Below, one piece after another: positions 45,171-55,260 of a stretch of DNA of 64,000 bases (the stretch's first letter is position 1; each line of letters begins with the position of its first letter). Under the pieces are notes generated by a model. That model was not told the origin of the DNA. It made no database searches and saw nothing but the letters and a program-made list of their open reading frames with translations. Source of the DNA: Lonicera japonica (lineage: Eukaryota; Streptophyta; Magnoliopsida; Dipsacales; Caprifoliaceae); NCBI GenBank assembly GCA_021464415.1, contig CM038469.1, positions 17,813,901-17,877,900 of the forward strand, written 5' to 3'. The position numbers were made by a program, and so were the translations under genes.

Positions 45171-46405
45171 TGTGAGAATCCGGATCCGGCGACCCGAGAG
45201 GCAGTCCTCGCTCTCGGTTTTCTTCATTTGAAGGAAAACATGTTTTGTAGAGTCGCCAGTTTGTTTTTCAAGAAAACAAACAAAAGATCGTACGAAGGAT
45301 AATTTGAAAACAAATTATCTTTCATACGTTTGAAACCCGAGATTTATTTTAAAAATTTACTTTGCTAGGGTTCGGGAGCTACGTTACGAATTGGGAAGGT
45401 GTTAGGCACCCAATTCGCCCTTTCGGTCTTTTAATGGATCATATATTTAATTCATATCTTAGATATCTTGCAAGTAGTTTGAATTATTTTCAGAATAGTC
45501 CTTTCCGGATAAATTCAGTTTTAAAACAATATTTTGAAATCAGACTCGAGCTTTGCGAGCGCCTACGTATTCATTCATAGAATGAAATCAGAGTCTTGTA
45601 GTTCCACTCTTTTGGAAACTATTTTTTTATTTTTGCTTTGTTTTGAAAACGTGTCAAAATAGGTTTTAGTTTTCTTGTAAAATTTAGAAAGGATTTATTT
45701 TGAAAGTAGTGAACTTCTTTGCAAGTTATCTAATATTTTGTATTAAAAATGAATTTAAATGCAGTATTGAAATTCAGAAAAGTTGGAGAAAGACGTACCT
45801 AATGCGCTTGAAGAAGAAATGAGAACCTTGCCTTGATTGCCTTGCTTACTTCCTTCTCTCTCTAGAACTTTCTCTCTCTAAAGCTTTCTTTCACTAGCTT
45901 TCTCTCTCTAGAAATTCTCTAAAAGAAAAGACTCTCTAACAATTTTGGCAGAATTTCACCTTACTAAAAACACTAGTGAGTGTTGATGTCCTCAAATGAG
46001 AGCCCAAGGGTCCTATTTATAGGGAAATTTCCGCCAAAAACGCTACAAAAGAGGCCAACCGCAGGGGGTGCAGCTGTGACGTGCGGTTGGTGGCTGCGGT
46101 TGGGCGTGCGGTTGGTGGCTGCAGCTGGGGCTACGGCTAGCTCACCAAATGCATAGAAACCCTCGAAAAAAACTCAATTTTCTAACGGGGCGCTGCCCCG
46201 CACCCCGCGACCTGACCGGGCAGGTCGGTCCCCGTCCTAGTAAGCGAAGAGGCAACAAAGGTTATCTCAGACTCCTAATGCGTCCAAAAATTGGAGTCTT
46301 TCCTAACGGTCTTCTATATGCAGGATGACTCAGGATTAAATGCAAGATGCTCGTTTTAAGAAAAACTGTATTCACACGAGAGTCGTGGATTGGGGTGTTC
46401 ACACC
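45171..46405 (-). mobile_element. 5' LTR of Tat element B (1235 bp)
   Basis: On the minus strand it begins TGTGAACACCCC at 46405 and ends GATTCTCACA at 45171. A TATA box (minus CTATAAATAGG, 46013-46023) is preceded by several copies of CCAACCGCA(C/G) between 46054 and 46120. A CT/GA-rich leader (45840-45960) follows. It is inserted into the Gag remnant of Tat element E, which continues at 46406. Confidence 0.88.
46015..46115 (-). promoter_or_regulatory. LTR promoter of element B: TATA with upstream CCAACCGCAC repeats
   Basis: TATAAAT at 46021-46015 (minus). GCGGTTGG (plus orientation) occurs at 46083, 46096 and 46108, spaced 12-13 bp, with an inverted copy CCAACCGC at 46054-46061. This core is shared with the promoters at 31499 and 35501. 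Confidence 0.65.
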
Positions 46406-46500
46406 ACCAAGGATTTGGACATAACACTGATAATTGCTCTGCCTAGAAGCATGCTATCCAAGACTTGATTGATTCTGGGAAGATTACGCCCCGTTGATGC
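46406..46500 (+). pseudogene. Gag zinc-knuckle fragment of Tat element E
   Basis: Plus-strand reading gives HHQGFGHNTDNCS then, after a TAG, KHAIQDLIDSGKI. This aligns with HCEYHQGFGHTTDGC and RHAIQNLIDSKRI of element B. It is the only coding remnant left of element E between the inserted LTR of B and the 3' untranslated region. Confidence 0.75.
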
Positions 46501-47766
46501 ACCAAATATTTAAGAGGCAAACATCATCGATCCAGTTTACTTGAACCATCTTAGAGATATGGGGAATTGAGAGAGAAAGGGAGTGAATTTGTAAGGGTTA
46601 AGGGTAGAATGAGGAATTTCCTATCAATATACCGATTCATTTAATTAATAAAATCGAATCATTTCTTTTGAATATCTTTAATTCATGATTGCTTCTGTTT
46701 AAACTCAATAATATTCTTGAAAAGACACGGGTAGCGAATCTAAAGCGAAGAGCGTTGAGCCACATTAAAAACGCTGAGGGTATCGAGGGTATATACACTA
46801 TAGGGGCTGAGGTGCCGAGGATACATACACTAAGGGTGCCGAGAAAATGTACGCTAAGGATGTCGATAAGAAGATTCCAACAGCTCCTCAAAAATTAGCC
46901 CTACCATCATCATTCACACACATTAAGGATGCCGTGGATATTTGTACTGAGGGTGTCGATAAGAAAACCCGAATAGCTCTCCAAAGATTAGCCTTTCCAT
47001 TCATCATTTGCACTGAGGGTACTCTACACACACCATCAAGACCTCGTGGTCATCCCATAAGTAAAACCAGAAAGTCCACCTTTGAAAGTGGAATCAAGTC
47101 AATTAGTTGGTTAACAACCGAAGGTGCCCGGATAATCCACCCCCACTCATAAAAATGCAGAACATTGGTAATTCGCCTGAAATTAAGGGTACCAGCAAAA
47201 GCAGCAACGCAGATGGACTCAGACAAGCCCAAGAATCAGGAAGCAAAAAGTAACTTATCAAGAGAAAAGCATAACCCAAGACGGAAGCACGCCATTTTTC
47301 TTATCACATCTCATTCACTAATTGACCACAAATCAATATTTGCCTTTTCAGTGTTGCTATATTCTCGAAAAATTGTAGGCCTTGCTTGCATGCATTTGCA
47401 TTTAGATAATTTCAAGTAAGCATAACATACTTCATAAATTAGGCAACTCAACATTCACAACCTTTCCAAAACCAAGTTTTCAAAATGATGGTGCAATGAT
47501 TTAAGAAGTATGCGAATACTTGAAATTTAGGAAAGCATGGCATAAGCATTTACATAGTGCATACACATGAACACTTGCATAAGTGTACCACGCACTGGTC
47601 TAAGAACCGATAAGCATTAGGCTCTGTGACCTACCAGATAGGCTTCACCATCGCATCCCAGTGTATAATTAGTCACACCACCATCATGACGCCGAACAAC
47701 GCACTCCAGATCAACACAATCACTTCACATGCTCTCACAGAGATGCGAATCACTTCATAAGCCCTC
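46501..47766 (+). other. Upstream 3' untranslated region of Tat element E
   Basis: No gene. Around 46770-46990 there are imperfect units of the GGTGCCGAGGATACATACAC / GTCGATAAGAAGA type. The frames at 46689-47152 run through these units and look incidental. A less repetitive part at 47400-47700 leads into the minisatellites. Confidence 0.5.
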
Positions 47767-48114
47767 TTGGGGAGGCACAACACAATCGCATGTCCTCCCA
47801 GAGAGGCAAGTCACCTCACGATCCCTCCCAGGGAGGTGAATCACTTCATAAGCCCTCCCAAAGAGGCACAGCACGATTGCATGTCCTCCCAGAGAGGCAA
47901 ATCACTTCATAAGCCCTCTTGGAGAGGCACAACACAATCACATGTCGTCCCAGAAAGGAAAGTACTTCACAAGCCCTCCGAGAGAGGTGAATCACTTCAC
48001 AAGCCATCTTGGAGAGGCACAACACAATTGCATGTCCACCTAAAGAGGCGAATCACTTCACAAGCCCTCTTAAAGAGGCACAACACAAACACATGTCCTC
48101 CCAGAGAGGAAAAG
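47767..48114 (+). repeat. 30/60-bp minisatellite, CCTCCCAGAGAGG core (left part)
   Basis: Units of ~30 bp alternate as dimers of ~60 bp: GCCCTCTTGGAGAGGCACAA and ATGTCCTCCCAGAGAGGCAA. GCC(C)TC landmarks lie near 47761, 47852, 47913, 47973, 48003 and 48064. Each unit has a short inverted repeat (CCTC...GAGG). The array is split by a solo LTR at 48115 and resumes at 49452-49520. Confidence 0.88.
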
Positions 48115-49446
48115 TGAAAGAGATATGTCCTAGAACCATTCATAGATTATGATTTGTACCTGGATATCTTATGCTTATTGTCATTAATAAAGTTTATTTC
48201 ATTTTACTTTATATTCTCTTGTAAATAATATATATTAATACTAGTTCATCAAGTACGTGACTTGATTGTGGGATGCTAGTAATGTTATAATAATATTATT
48301 TAGATGTCCCTAATCATGTGTCAATAACCTAGGATCACATTGATATAATGATTAGAGTATGGGTCAGCTGATGACTATGTTCCACAAGTCATGGATATGG
48401 AGATATCAAGCTGAACACACTGATACTTGTTGGGGAACAAAGTATTGGACCGACCCGCTTTGGGGACACTGTGAGGAGTGTTACATAATGTCATCAGTGA
48501 TGTTCCCCATTTGTGATATCGTATTATCCTCAGACCTAAGATCGTCATGGTTACCAACATAGGGAATAGCATGTCAGGCATTATCAAACGTTGCTCTTGA
48601 CCGAGTAATTATAAAGATGATGATCAAGCATACTATGAACTATGTAAAGGTATGTGGTTGATCAAGATCTGATTTGTCACTCTCATATAATGAGAGAGAT
48701 ATCTTTGGGCCCCTTGATAAGTATAATTAATATTTGCATGGCCATGCACAAATGAGGTGTTATTTGTATTAGATTAATTATACTTAGAGATCAAGAAATA
48801 AAGATTGAACTATACAAGAATGACACTTGCCTAGTCTTGTGTTCAATCTAGATATCGATTGACAAAAGGAGTTAATATGTGGAATATCAATTTAAGGTTG
48901 TGTCGTTTTGACCTTTATACCCTTTGGGTAGTAGTAATGTTTTACTAGAGACCGCTTACTATTCGTATAATAAAACGGGCTTTTAATTATACTGCCAAAG
49001 AGTATAAACCTACAGGGTTGCACACCAAAACGAGTTGGATCAAAAACGAATTAAAACGGATCAAGTTGGACTTGGGCCTAATTCGTTTGTTGCTTAGGGT
49101 TCTCACTAGGGTTCCCCTTTAAAAGGAAACCTTTGTTCTTCTTGGCCGTCTAAGAGAGTTCTAGAGGCAAGAAATACGAAATAGTTGAGAGAACCCTGAA
49201 CGGCGCTAGTACACCAAGCAAGGATCTGATCTCGTTCATTTGTGCACACCGTAGAGGCGTCGTAATTTCTACGCTAGGACGACAACAACAGAAGGATATA
49301 ATCCACCGTATTCGTTGCATTAATTCGAAATCTCATACAAGGTATGTCTTCTGTCGATTTTATTGAACAATGTAGATCCTAGGGTTTAATGATTAGTGGA
49401 GAAATTTTGTGTATGCGATGCATGTTTGCTGCCCTAATTCCCTACA
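48115..49446 (+). mobile_element. Solo LTR (copia-like), 1332 bp, with 5-bp target duplication
   Basis: Starts TGAAAGAGATATGTCC and ends TTCCCTACA. Perfect AAAAG repeats lie on both sides (48110-48114 and 49447-49451). No internal sequence or second LTR remains, so this is a product of LTR-LTR recombination. A TTTAAAAGGAAAC promoter-like motif and a GAGAACCCT leader lie near 49120-49200. Assignment to copia rests on general LTR appearance. Confidence 0.85.
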
Positions 49447-49451
49447 AAAAG

Positions 49452-49548
49452 CACTTCGTATGTCCTCCCAAGAGAGTAGAATCACAACACAAACCCCCCA
49501 AAGAGTCAAACCACATCATAATCCTATAGAGCAATTTTTAGCACAAGC
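49452..49548 (+). repeat. 30/60-bp minisatellite, right part (degenerate)
   Basis: CACTTCGTATGTCCTCCCAA resumes the array after the solo LTR. Units decay towards 49540, where the next array begins. Confidence 0.7.
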
Positions 49549-49866
49549 CTTCTGCGGAGGCACCATGAGACGAGAAGCCCTATGCAGGGGCACGATGAGT
49601 TGAGAAGCCCTCTGCGGAGGCACGATCAGTTGAGAAGCCCTCTGCGGAGGGACCATGAGATGAGAAGCCCTCTGTGGAGGTATGATCAGTTGAGAATCCT
49701 TCTGCAGAGGCACCATGTGTTGAGAAGCCCTCTGCGGAGGCACGATCAGTTGAGAAGCCCTATGCGGAGGCACCATGAGATGAAAAGCCCCCTGCGAAGG
49801 CATTATGAGTTGGGAAGCCCTCTGCGGAGGCACCATGAGATAACAAGCCCTCTTCGGAGGCAAGAC
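49549..49866 (+). repeat. 30-bp minisatellite, CCCTCTGCGGAGGC core, ~11 units
   Basis: GAGGCAC-type landmarks occur every 30 bp from 49557 to 49857. The consensus unit is AAGCCCTCTGCGGAGGCACG followed by ATCAGTTGAG. Each unit contains the hairpin CCTC-TGC-GGAGG. Because 30 is divisible by three, frames on both strands stay open; these are not genes. Confidence 0.93.
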
Positions 49867-50302
49867 AAGACAAACCCAAGCCCTTTCTACAGGCAAATCC
49901 CAAAGCCCTTTCAACAGGCACAAACTAAGCCCTTTTTATAGGCAAACCCAAGCCCTTTCTACAGGCAAATCCCAAAGCCCTTTTAACAGGCACAAACCAA
50001 GCCCTTTCTATAGGCAAATCCCAAAGCCCATTCAACAGGCACAAACCAAGCCCTTTCTACAGGCAAATCCCAAAGCCCTTTCTACAGGAAAATCCCAAGC
50101 CCTTTCTACAAGCAAATCCAAAGCCCTTTTTACAGTCAAATATTAATCCCTTTCAAATAGGCAAATCAAAAAGCCCTTTCTACAGGCAAAACCCCAGCCC
50201 TTTAAACAGGAAAATCCCAAGCCCTTTCTACAGACAAATCCAAAGCCCTTTTTACAGGCAAATTCCAAGCACTTTCTACAGGCAAACCCAAGCCCTCTCC
50301 GC
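49867..50302 (+). repeat. ~22-bp minisatellite, GCCCTTTCTACAGGC core, ~18 units
   Basis: Units alternate between AAGCCCTTTCTACAGGCAAA and AAAGCCCTTTCAACAGGCAC. The core GCC-(N)9-GGC can pair. The array follows the 30-bp array directly, and its first words (AAGCCCT) are shared with it, suggesting one grew from the other. Confidence 0.93.
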
Positions 50303-51270
50303 AACCAAACAACCCCCCTTTGAAGAGATATAAAAGAAAGTTAAAGAGAGAAAAATTGGACTAAGAAAATCTTGCAACTAATACATAGGGACCAAACCCC
50401 GCAAAAGGGCCTTTGGTTTAGTTTCTTATCTCCTAATAATTCTTCAAGATATGCTCCTAAAGTTCTCAGATCGGAAATCAAAAACACAGCACAATGATGT
50501 CAAATGCCAACTTCCAAAGCAAACTTTCTCTAAACACAAGGACGATGATGCTCAAAAAAACTTGACAAAGTGAGAAGGAACAAAGTGGGTAGAAGAAAAA
50601 ATTGAAAAAGTAGAAAAGAGGATAAATCCCACAGTGCTAAAAGAAAAGAATATTGAAAAACAGAAAAGAAAAAATTATGGCAGCGAGAGCCACACCAAGA
50701 GTGATAGCTAGGCCAAAAGGCTCAGGGCTACTACGTCTTGGGTGAGGAAGGCTGTTGACCAGGAAAAAAAAAAGAAGCATCAAAAAGCTTTCAAACAAGC
50801 AAGAAGGAATAAGGGCATCGAAAAGAAAAAAACGGTGCAGGCAAAAAAAAATTCTCCTCTCACGAAGTCAGGAAATCATAAGCAGAATCGTACCCTAGTA
50901 ACACGAGAAAAATGCCATAGAAGCAAAGCAAGAGGCAAAGTCCAAAAAATCATGCACGAGGTTCGAGAATTGAAAGAACGTAACTCGATATTTTCTTAAG
51001 GAAAGAAGAAGCCAATCAAAGGTTCTTGCTTCTCCAAAAAAAGATAAATCATATCAGATTTTTCTCTCTCTATCTCTCTATGTCCTCTCAGAAACTCTCA
51101 TTCCCCAGTTGACCATCAACCCCTAGCTTTTATCCTAGCTAGTAGGAATTCTCATTTCTCCAGTAGACCATCAATCATCATATCACCAACCCTCCCTAAA
51201 ATAAAGCAATATCTACCAGCAAACCGTCAATCATCATATCCCCAGCAGATCATCTGCCAACACCCTCAGT
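50303..51270 (+). other. A-rich segment of the element E 3' region
   Basis: Purine-rich on the plus strand, including a Lys-rich frame (50742-50999) and CTCTCTCTATCTCTC at 51062. I see no domain and treat it as non-coding 3' region of the Tat element. Confidence 0.5.
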
Positions 51271-51279
51271 TCAACAAAC

Positions 51280-52150
51280 TTGTTAACGGAACCGTCCTTG
51301 CCTACGGGAGTACATTAGTTTAACAAGATAGAAAATCGTTGACGGAACCATTCCAGCCAATGGAAGTACATCAGCTCAACGTCGGAATCAAAATTGTTGA
51401 CGGAACCATTCCAGCCAGTGGAAGTACATCAGTTCAACAGACTTGTTAACGGAACCGTCCCTACCTATGGGAGTACATCAGTTTAACAAGATAGAAAATT
51501 GTTGACGGAACCATTCCAGCCAGTGGAAGTACATCAGTTCAACATCGAAATCAAAATTGTTGACGGAACCATTCCAGCCAGTGGAAGTACATCAGTTCAA
51601 CAGACTTGTTAACGGAACCATTCCAGCCAGTGGAAGTACATCAGTTCAACAGACTTATTTAACGGAACCATCCCTGCCTGTGGGAATACATTAGTTTAAC
51701 AAGATAAAAAATCGTTGACGGAACCATTCAAGCCAATGGAAGTACATCATCTCACCGTCAGAATAAAAATTGTTAACAGAACCATTCTAGCCAGTGGAAG
51801 TACATCAGTTCAACATACTTGTTAACGGAACCGTCCCTGCCTGTGGGAGTACATCAGTTTAACAAGATAGAAAATCGTTAATGGAACCATTCCAGCCAGT
51901 GGAAGTACATCAGCTCAACCTCGCAATCAAAATTGTTAACGGAATCATTCCAGCCAGTGGAAGTACATCAGTTCAACAGACTTGTTAACGGAACCGTCCT
52001 TGCCTGTGGGAGTACATCAGTTTAACAAGACAGCAAATCGTTGACGGAATCATCCCCACCTGTGGGAGTACAACAGTTCAACAAAACATCTCAAAATTGC
52101 TAACAGAACCGTCCTTATCAAAAGGAGTACAATAGTTTAGCACATCACAA
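51280..52150 (+). repeat. ~46-58-bp minisatellite, GGAACCATTCCAGCCAGTGG core, ~17 units
   Basis: ACGGAACC recurs at 51296, 51342, 51400, 51449, 51505, 51563, 51612, 51662 and onward to ~52110. Two unit types alternate: ACCATTCCAGCCAGTGGAAG and ACCGTCCCTGCCTGTGGGAG, each followed by TACATCAGTT(C/T)AAC. Both have a pairable core (CCA...TGG or CCC...GGG). Confidence 0.93.
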
Positions 52151-52341
52151 AGCACAAGGCGTGACCCGAACGATCCCAAAATCACTCATTTCATCCACAA
52201 TGGAGATTAGCAGCATGGCATAACATCATTTGCATGGAATCATTTTCAAAATAGCACATAGGATTCATGCGAATGCCGAATAATGATGCATTCTCGTTAT
52301 TGTCCTAGTTTCTTTACAAAAGAACCTAGGCCGAGAGGGTA

Positions 52342-53300
52342 TGTGAACACCTCATTTTAGACCCTCGCAAGAATTCCGAACACTAAGAAGATGAACACGC
52401 ATACATGAAAAAGCATTCATAGATGCATACACATGCTTTACATGTAATACAGGTCGAAGAACGAGTCAAAAAGAGCATTCAGATTGAGACTTATGAGAAT
52501 TACCGGAAACTGCCGAGATCGAGAACCGTCAAATCACCTGAGAGAATAAAAATGGTAGTTATTTATTCCTGATAATCCTCAAATTTTCAAGGTTATTAGG
52601 GAATAATATCAGGAGCATCATACTAAAAAATCAGCTCTTTCCAACGGCCAGATCTCCAAAAATTCAGAAAACTGGGATTTTGCTTTGGGTATTTAATCGG
52701 AGACCTTCCCGAATTCCGAATGATCCAAATATTGGTCAGGAGATGGTATATGTTATGGAGAGAGACATATCAAAAAATTAGGTTGATTCAATGTCACGTT
52801 TTCCCAGAATCGTAAAAACCGTCGCAGGTGGAAAACATCTGTCGCCAAGACAAATGTTTCAAAGATTTTTGTTTGAGGGACTTCCATAACTCATAAAACT
52901 ATAAAATTTTTTGGAGACCTAGGGGATAATACTAGGAGCATCATACTAAAAAATCGGCTCGATCCGACGGTCAGATCTTCGGGAATTTCTTAATACCGGG
53001 AATTTAGTTCGGAAAATCAAAGGAAGGCCTTCCCGATGTCCAAAAATTCTGAAAATTTGTCAGTAGGTGGGTTTTATTGTGGGGAACAACATGTCAAAAA
53101 ATCAAGGTTAATCGGATTCACCGTTTGGCCAGAATCGCAAAAACCGTCGGTGGCGACAAATGCCTATCATTTGTCTTGGCGACAGATCCCTATCATCTGT
53201 CTTGGCGACAAATGCTTTTTTTCTCTCTCCTCCAGCTATAAATAGACCCATATTTCTCCACTTTTGAGACATGAAAAAAAGCTAAAACTTCGGGAAAGGT
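52342..53300 (+). mobile_element. 3' LTR of Tat element E, end truncated
   Basis: Starts TGTGAACACCTC directly after the purine-rich CCGAGAGGGTA. Element B's LTR starts with the same first ten bases. It contains a ~323-bp internal duplication (GGAGCATCATACTAAAAAATC at 52612 and 52935), then phased hairpins at 53155-53214, and TATAAAT at 53237-53243. It is cut off at 53301 by LTR F. Confidence 0.83.
53155..53243 (+). promoter_or_regulatory. Promoter of LTR E: two hairpins then TATA
   Basis: Hairpin 1: GACAAATG...CATTTGTC (53155-53175). Hairpin 2: GACAGAT...ATCTGTC (53181-53201), with the same CTTGGC linker. A third left arm, GACAAATG, lies at 53207. TATAAATAG starts at 53237. Confidence 0.7.
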
Positions 53301-53945
53301 TGTAACATCCCGTTTAAACATCTCTTGCAAAATCACGACCCGTATCGCGTATAAGGCAGAATCGGGCTCCGGATGGCCAAATTGGGTTCTGGAAAGTTTG
53401 GTATGGTTTGGAAACCTCCAACAAGTCATATTAATATATTTAAGTGTTTTATAATGACCATAAGTTGTTTCGGGTGGCTCGGACGGAAATCGGCTCGAAA
53501 ATCACAAGTTTCGATCCATGCGATTAATTATTTTTACCCGACTTTGGAAGACCATAACATCTTCATCCGAACTCCAAATGAGTCCCCGTTTTTGGCTACG
53601 TCTTCATTTTAATTCCCTCTACAACTTTTGTGTTTTGGCCGAGACCCAATTCCAACTCCTTGATGCCCAAAAGTGTGTACGAAGTCGAGCTGTTGACCAA
53701 AAACTAAAGGAGGCAGAAATTAGGCCATGGAGTCGACTCCATGAACAGTGGGGAGTCGACTACATCGTGCTGGACAAGTTTTTTATATATTTCTTCTTCT
53801 CATTTCATCCTCATTTCACCCCACCATTGGAGAGCCTTAGAGAGAGAAGTGAGGAGTGATTTGAGGGGATACTGAGAGAGTACTCTATGCGTATTATTCC
53901 CCACCAAATTAACATCATCGCCATCATCTCCACCATCATCTTCAT
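53301..53945 (+). mobile_element. LTR F fragment (chromovirus-like), plus strand
   Basis: Starts TGTAACATCCCG. It shares with LTR D the order of a 'gaccataac(a/t)tcttcat' block, a 'ccctctacaa' block and then a palindrome, here CATGGAGTCGACTCCATG (53726-53743). TATATATTTC near 53783 may be the TATA box. It fades into (CATCAT)n and (AT)n text near 53940. Confidence 0.7.
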
Positions 53946-55260
53946 TATCAATATATATATTACATCTCATTATGTGTCATGTGTATCAATCTACGCCCAT
54001 AAGCGTTTTATGTAGTTCCCAAGCCCCGTAGCCCAAATAAGCATTAATCATCGTGCTTCTAGTTCAACTAGTGTACATATAACTCCTCTTAGCCATACAC
54101 AATTCTAATAAAGGCATCATATGCCCCATCGACAATATCTACTACATCACTAGATAACATCTAGGTCATATCCTTATTACTAATGCCTACTATGCTTCGT
54201 ACAACGCTCTAAACTCAAGGATTGTTGCGCTTCATTATGCCCTAACGGATTCTCGGTTCAACACAGATGAATAGAGTTCAACACTCCCAACTATATACGT
54301 ATACATGCATATCTATTCCATATAATCCATAATCAACCATGATTTAATCATAAATCCCGAAATCCTTTCTAGCCTAGTTCATACCTTAGGCTACAAACTG
54401 GATATGATGCGTGTGTGAGAGAACAAGGCTCATAGTATGGCCAGAAGTGATAATACATGAAATCTAAGTGATAAACTATCCATATACATCGCCAATCTTA
54501 GATTTACCTCACCTAAACCCCATGAGATGCAAACAACATGTAGTTTTGATGAAAATCGCCAATTTGGGTTCAAAACTCTAATTCAACGAGTAATAATTTG
54601 AAATCAAGGGTTTAATACTAGTGTTCTCACCTTAGAAAAGAAATACCGAGGAGTTGAGGAAGCGTAGAAACCGTCTCGCCGAAACCCTAGCTCCAACACG
54701 AGCTCCAATGGAGGAAGTAAGGTGAGAAAGATGATGAATAGCGAAGGATGAGGGGATTCGGCACTCCAATCTTGTAGGAGAATGAAGAAATAGAAAGAAT
54801 CTCCCTCTCTCTCTCTAGAACTCTCTAGAGAGTGGTGGAGGTGTGTGGCTCGAAAATGAGGAGTGTTGGGTGATAAATGGGTCAAAAACGGGTTAAAAAC
54901 GCTCAAAACCGACATACAGGTGAACCATGATCGATCATGGGTCCCCCATAATCGATCATGAAGCATTCTGGAACTCCTCTGGAGGACTATGATCGATCAT
55001 GGCCTTCCATGATCGATCATGGAAGTCACTGCATCAGCAAATGACTTTCTGAGCCCGAAACGAACCTCGAAACGGCTGAATCTCGACTCGGCCCAAACAC
55101 GAAAGTTGTAGAGGGCAAAGAAATGAATACTTGGCCGAAAACATTTCTATGGACAATCAGAAGTACCGTTCCCTCCATATTGTCTATCATACCAACGAAA
55201 ACTTTTCATCCCACATCATTCCCAGCTTGGAAGATAATTTTGTGTCAAATCTTTCAGTTT
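53946..55260 (-). mobile_element. LTR G fragment (chromovirus-like), minus strand
   Basis: The minus strand shows the same block order as LTRs D and F (CCCTCTACAACTTTCGTGTTTG at ~55100), then four copies of the palindrome CATGATCGATCATG between 54925 and 55022. A CTCTCTAGAGAG leader and long R-U5-like text follow to ~53950. It faces LTR F in inverted orientation. No coding part remains. The minus frame 54604-54966 is LTR sequence. Confidence 0.7.

Larger units (their letters stand above)
37008..46405 (-). mobile_element. Tat-type Ty3/gypsy element B (3' LTR not found)
   Basis: Order on the minus strand: 5' LTR (45171-46405), tRNA-Arg-type primer site, leader, Gag, aspartic protease, RT, RNase H, a second RNase H, integrase, then a purine-rich tract (37008-37023). 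The second, archaeal-type RNase H after the first is a mark of the Tat/Ogre lineage. No 3' LTR copy exists in the window. The plus-strand genes at 31.7-36.8 kb probably belong to its 3' region. Two nonsense changes in Gag and frameshifts in pol make it inactive. Confidence 0.88.

Noticed and set aside
49549..49866. CRISPR-like appearance: 30-bp repeats at regular steps
   Set aside because: Units are contiguous with no unique spacers, no cas genes are present, and the DNA is plant nuclear.
49516..49941. Long open frames on both strands with repeated peptides (plus 49582-49941, minus 49516-49923)
   Set aside because: They follow from a 30-bp repeat whose length is divisible by three; no start context, domain or splice logic supports a gene.
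50742..50999. Lys-rich 85-residue ORF
   Set aside because: Explained by A-rich composition; no neighbouring copy or domain supports it.
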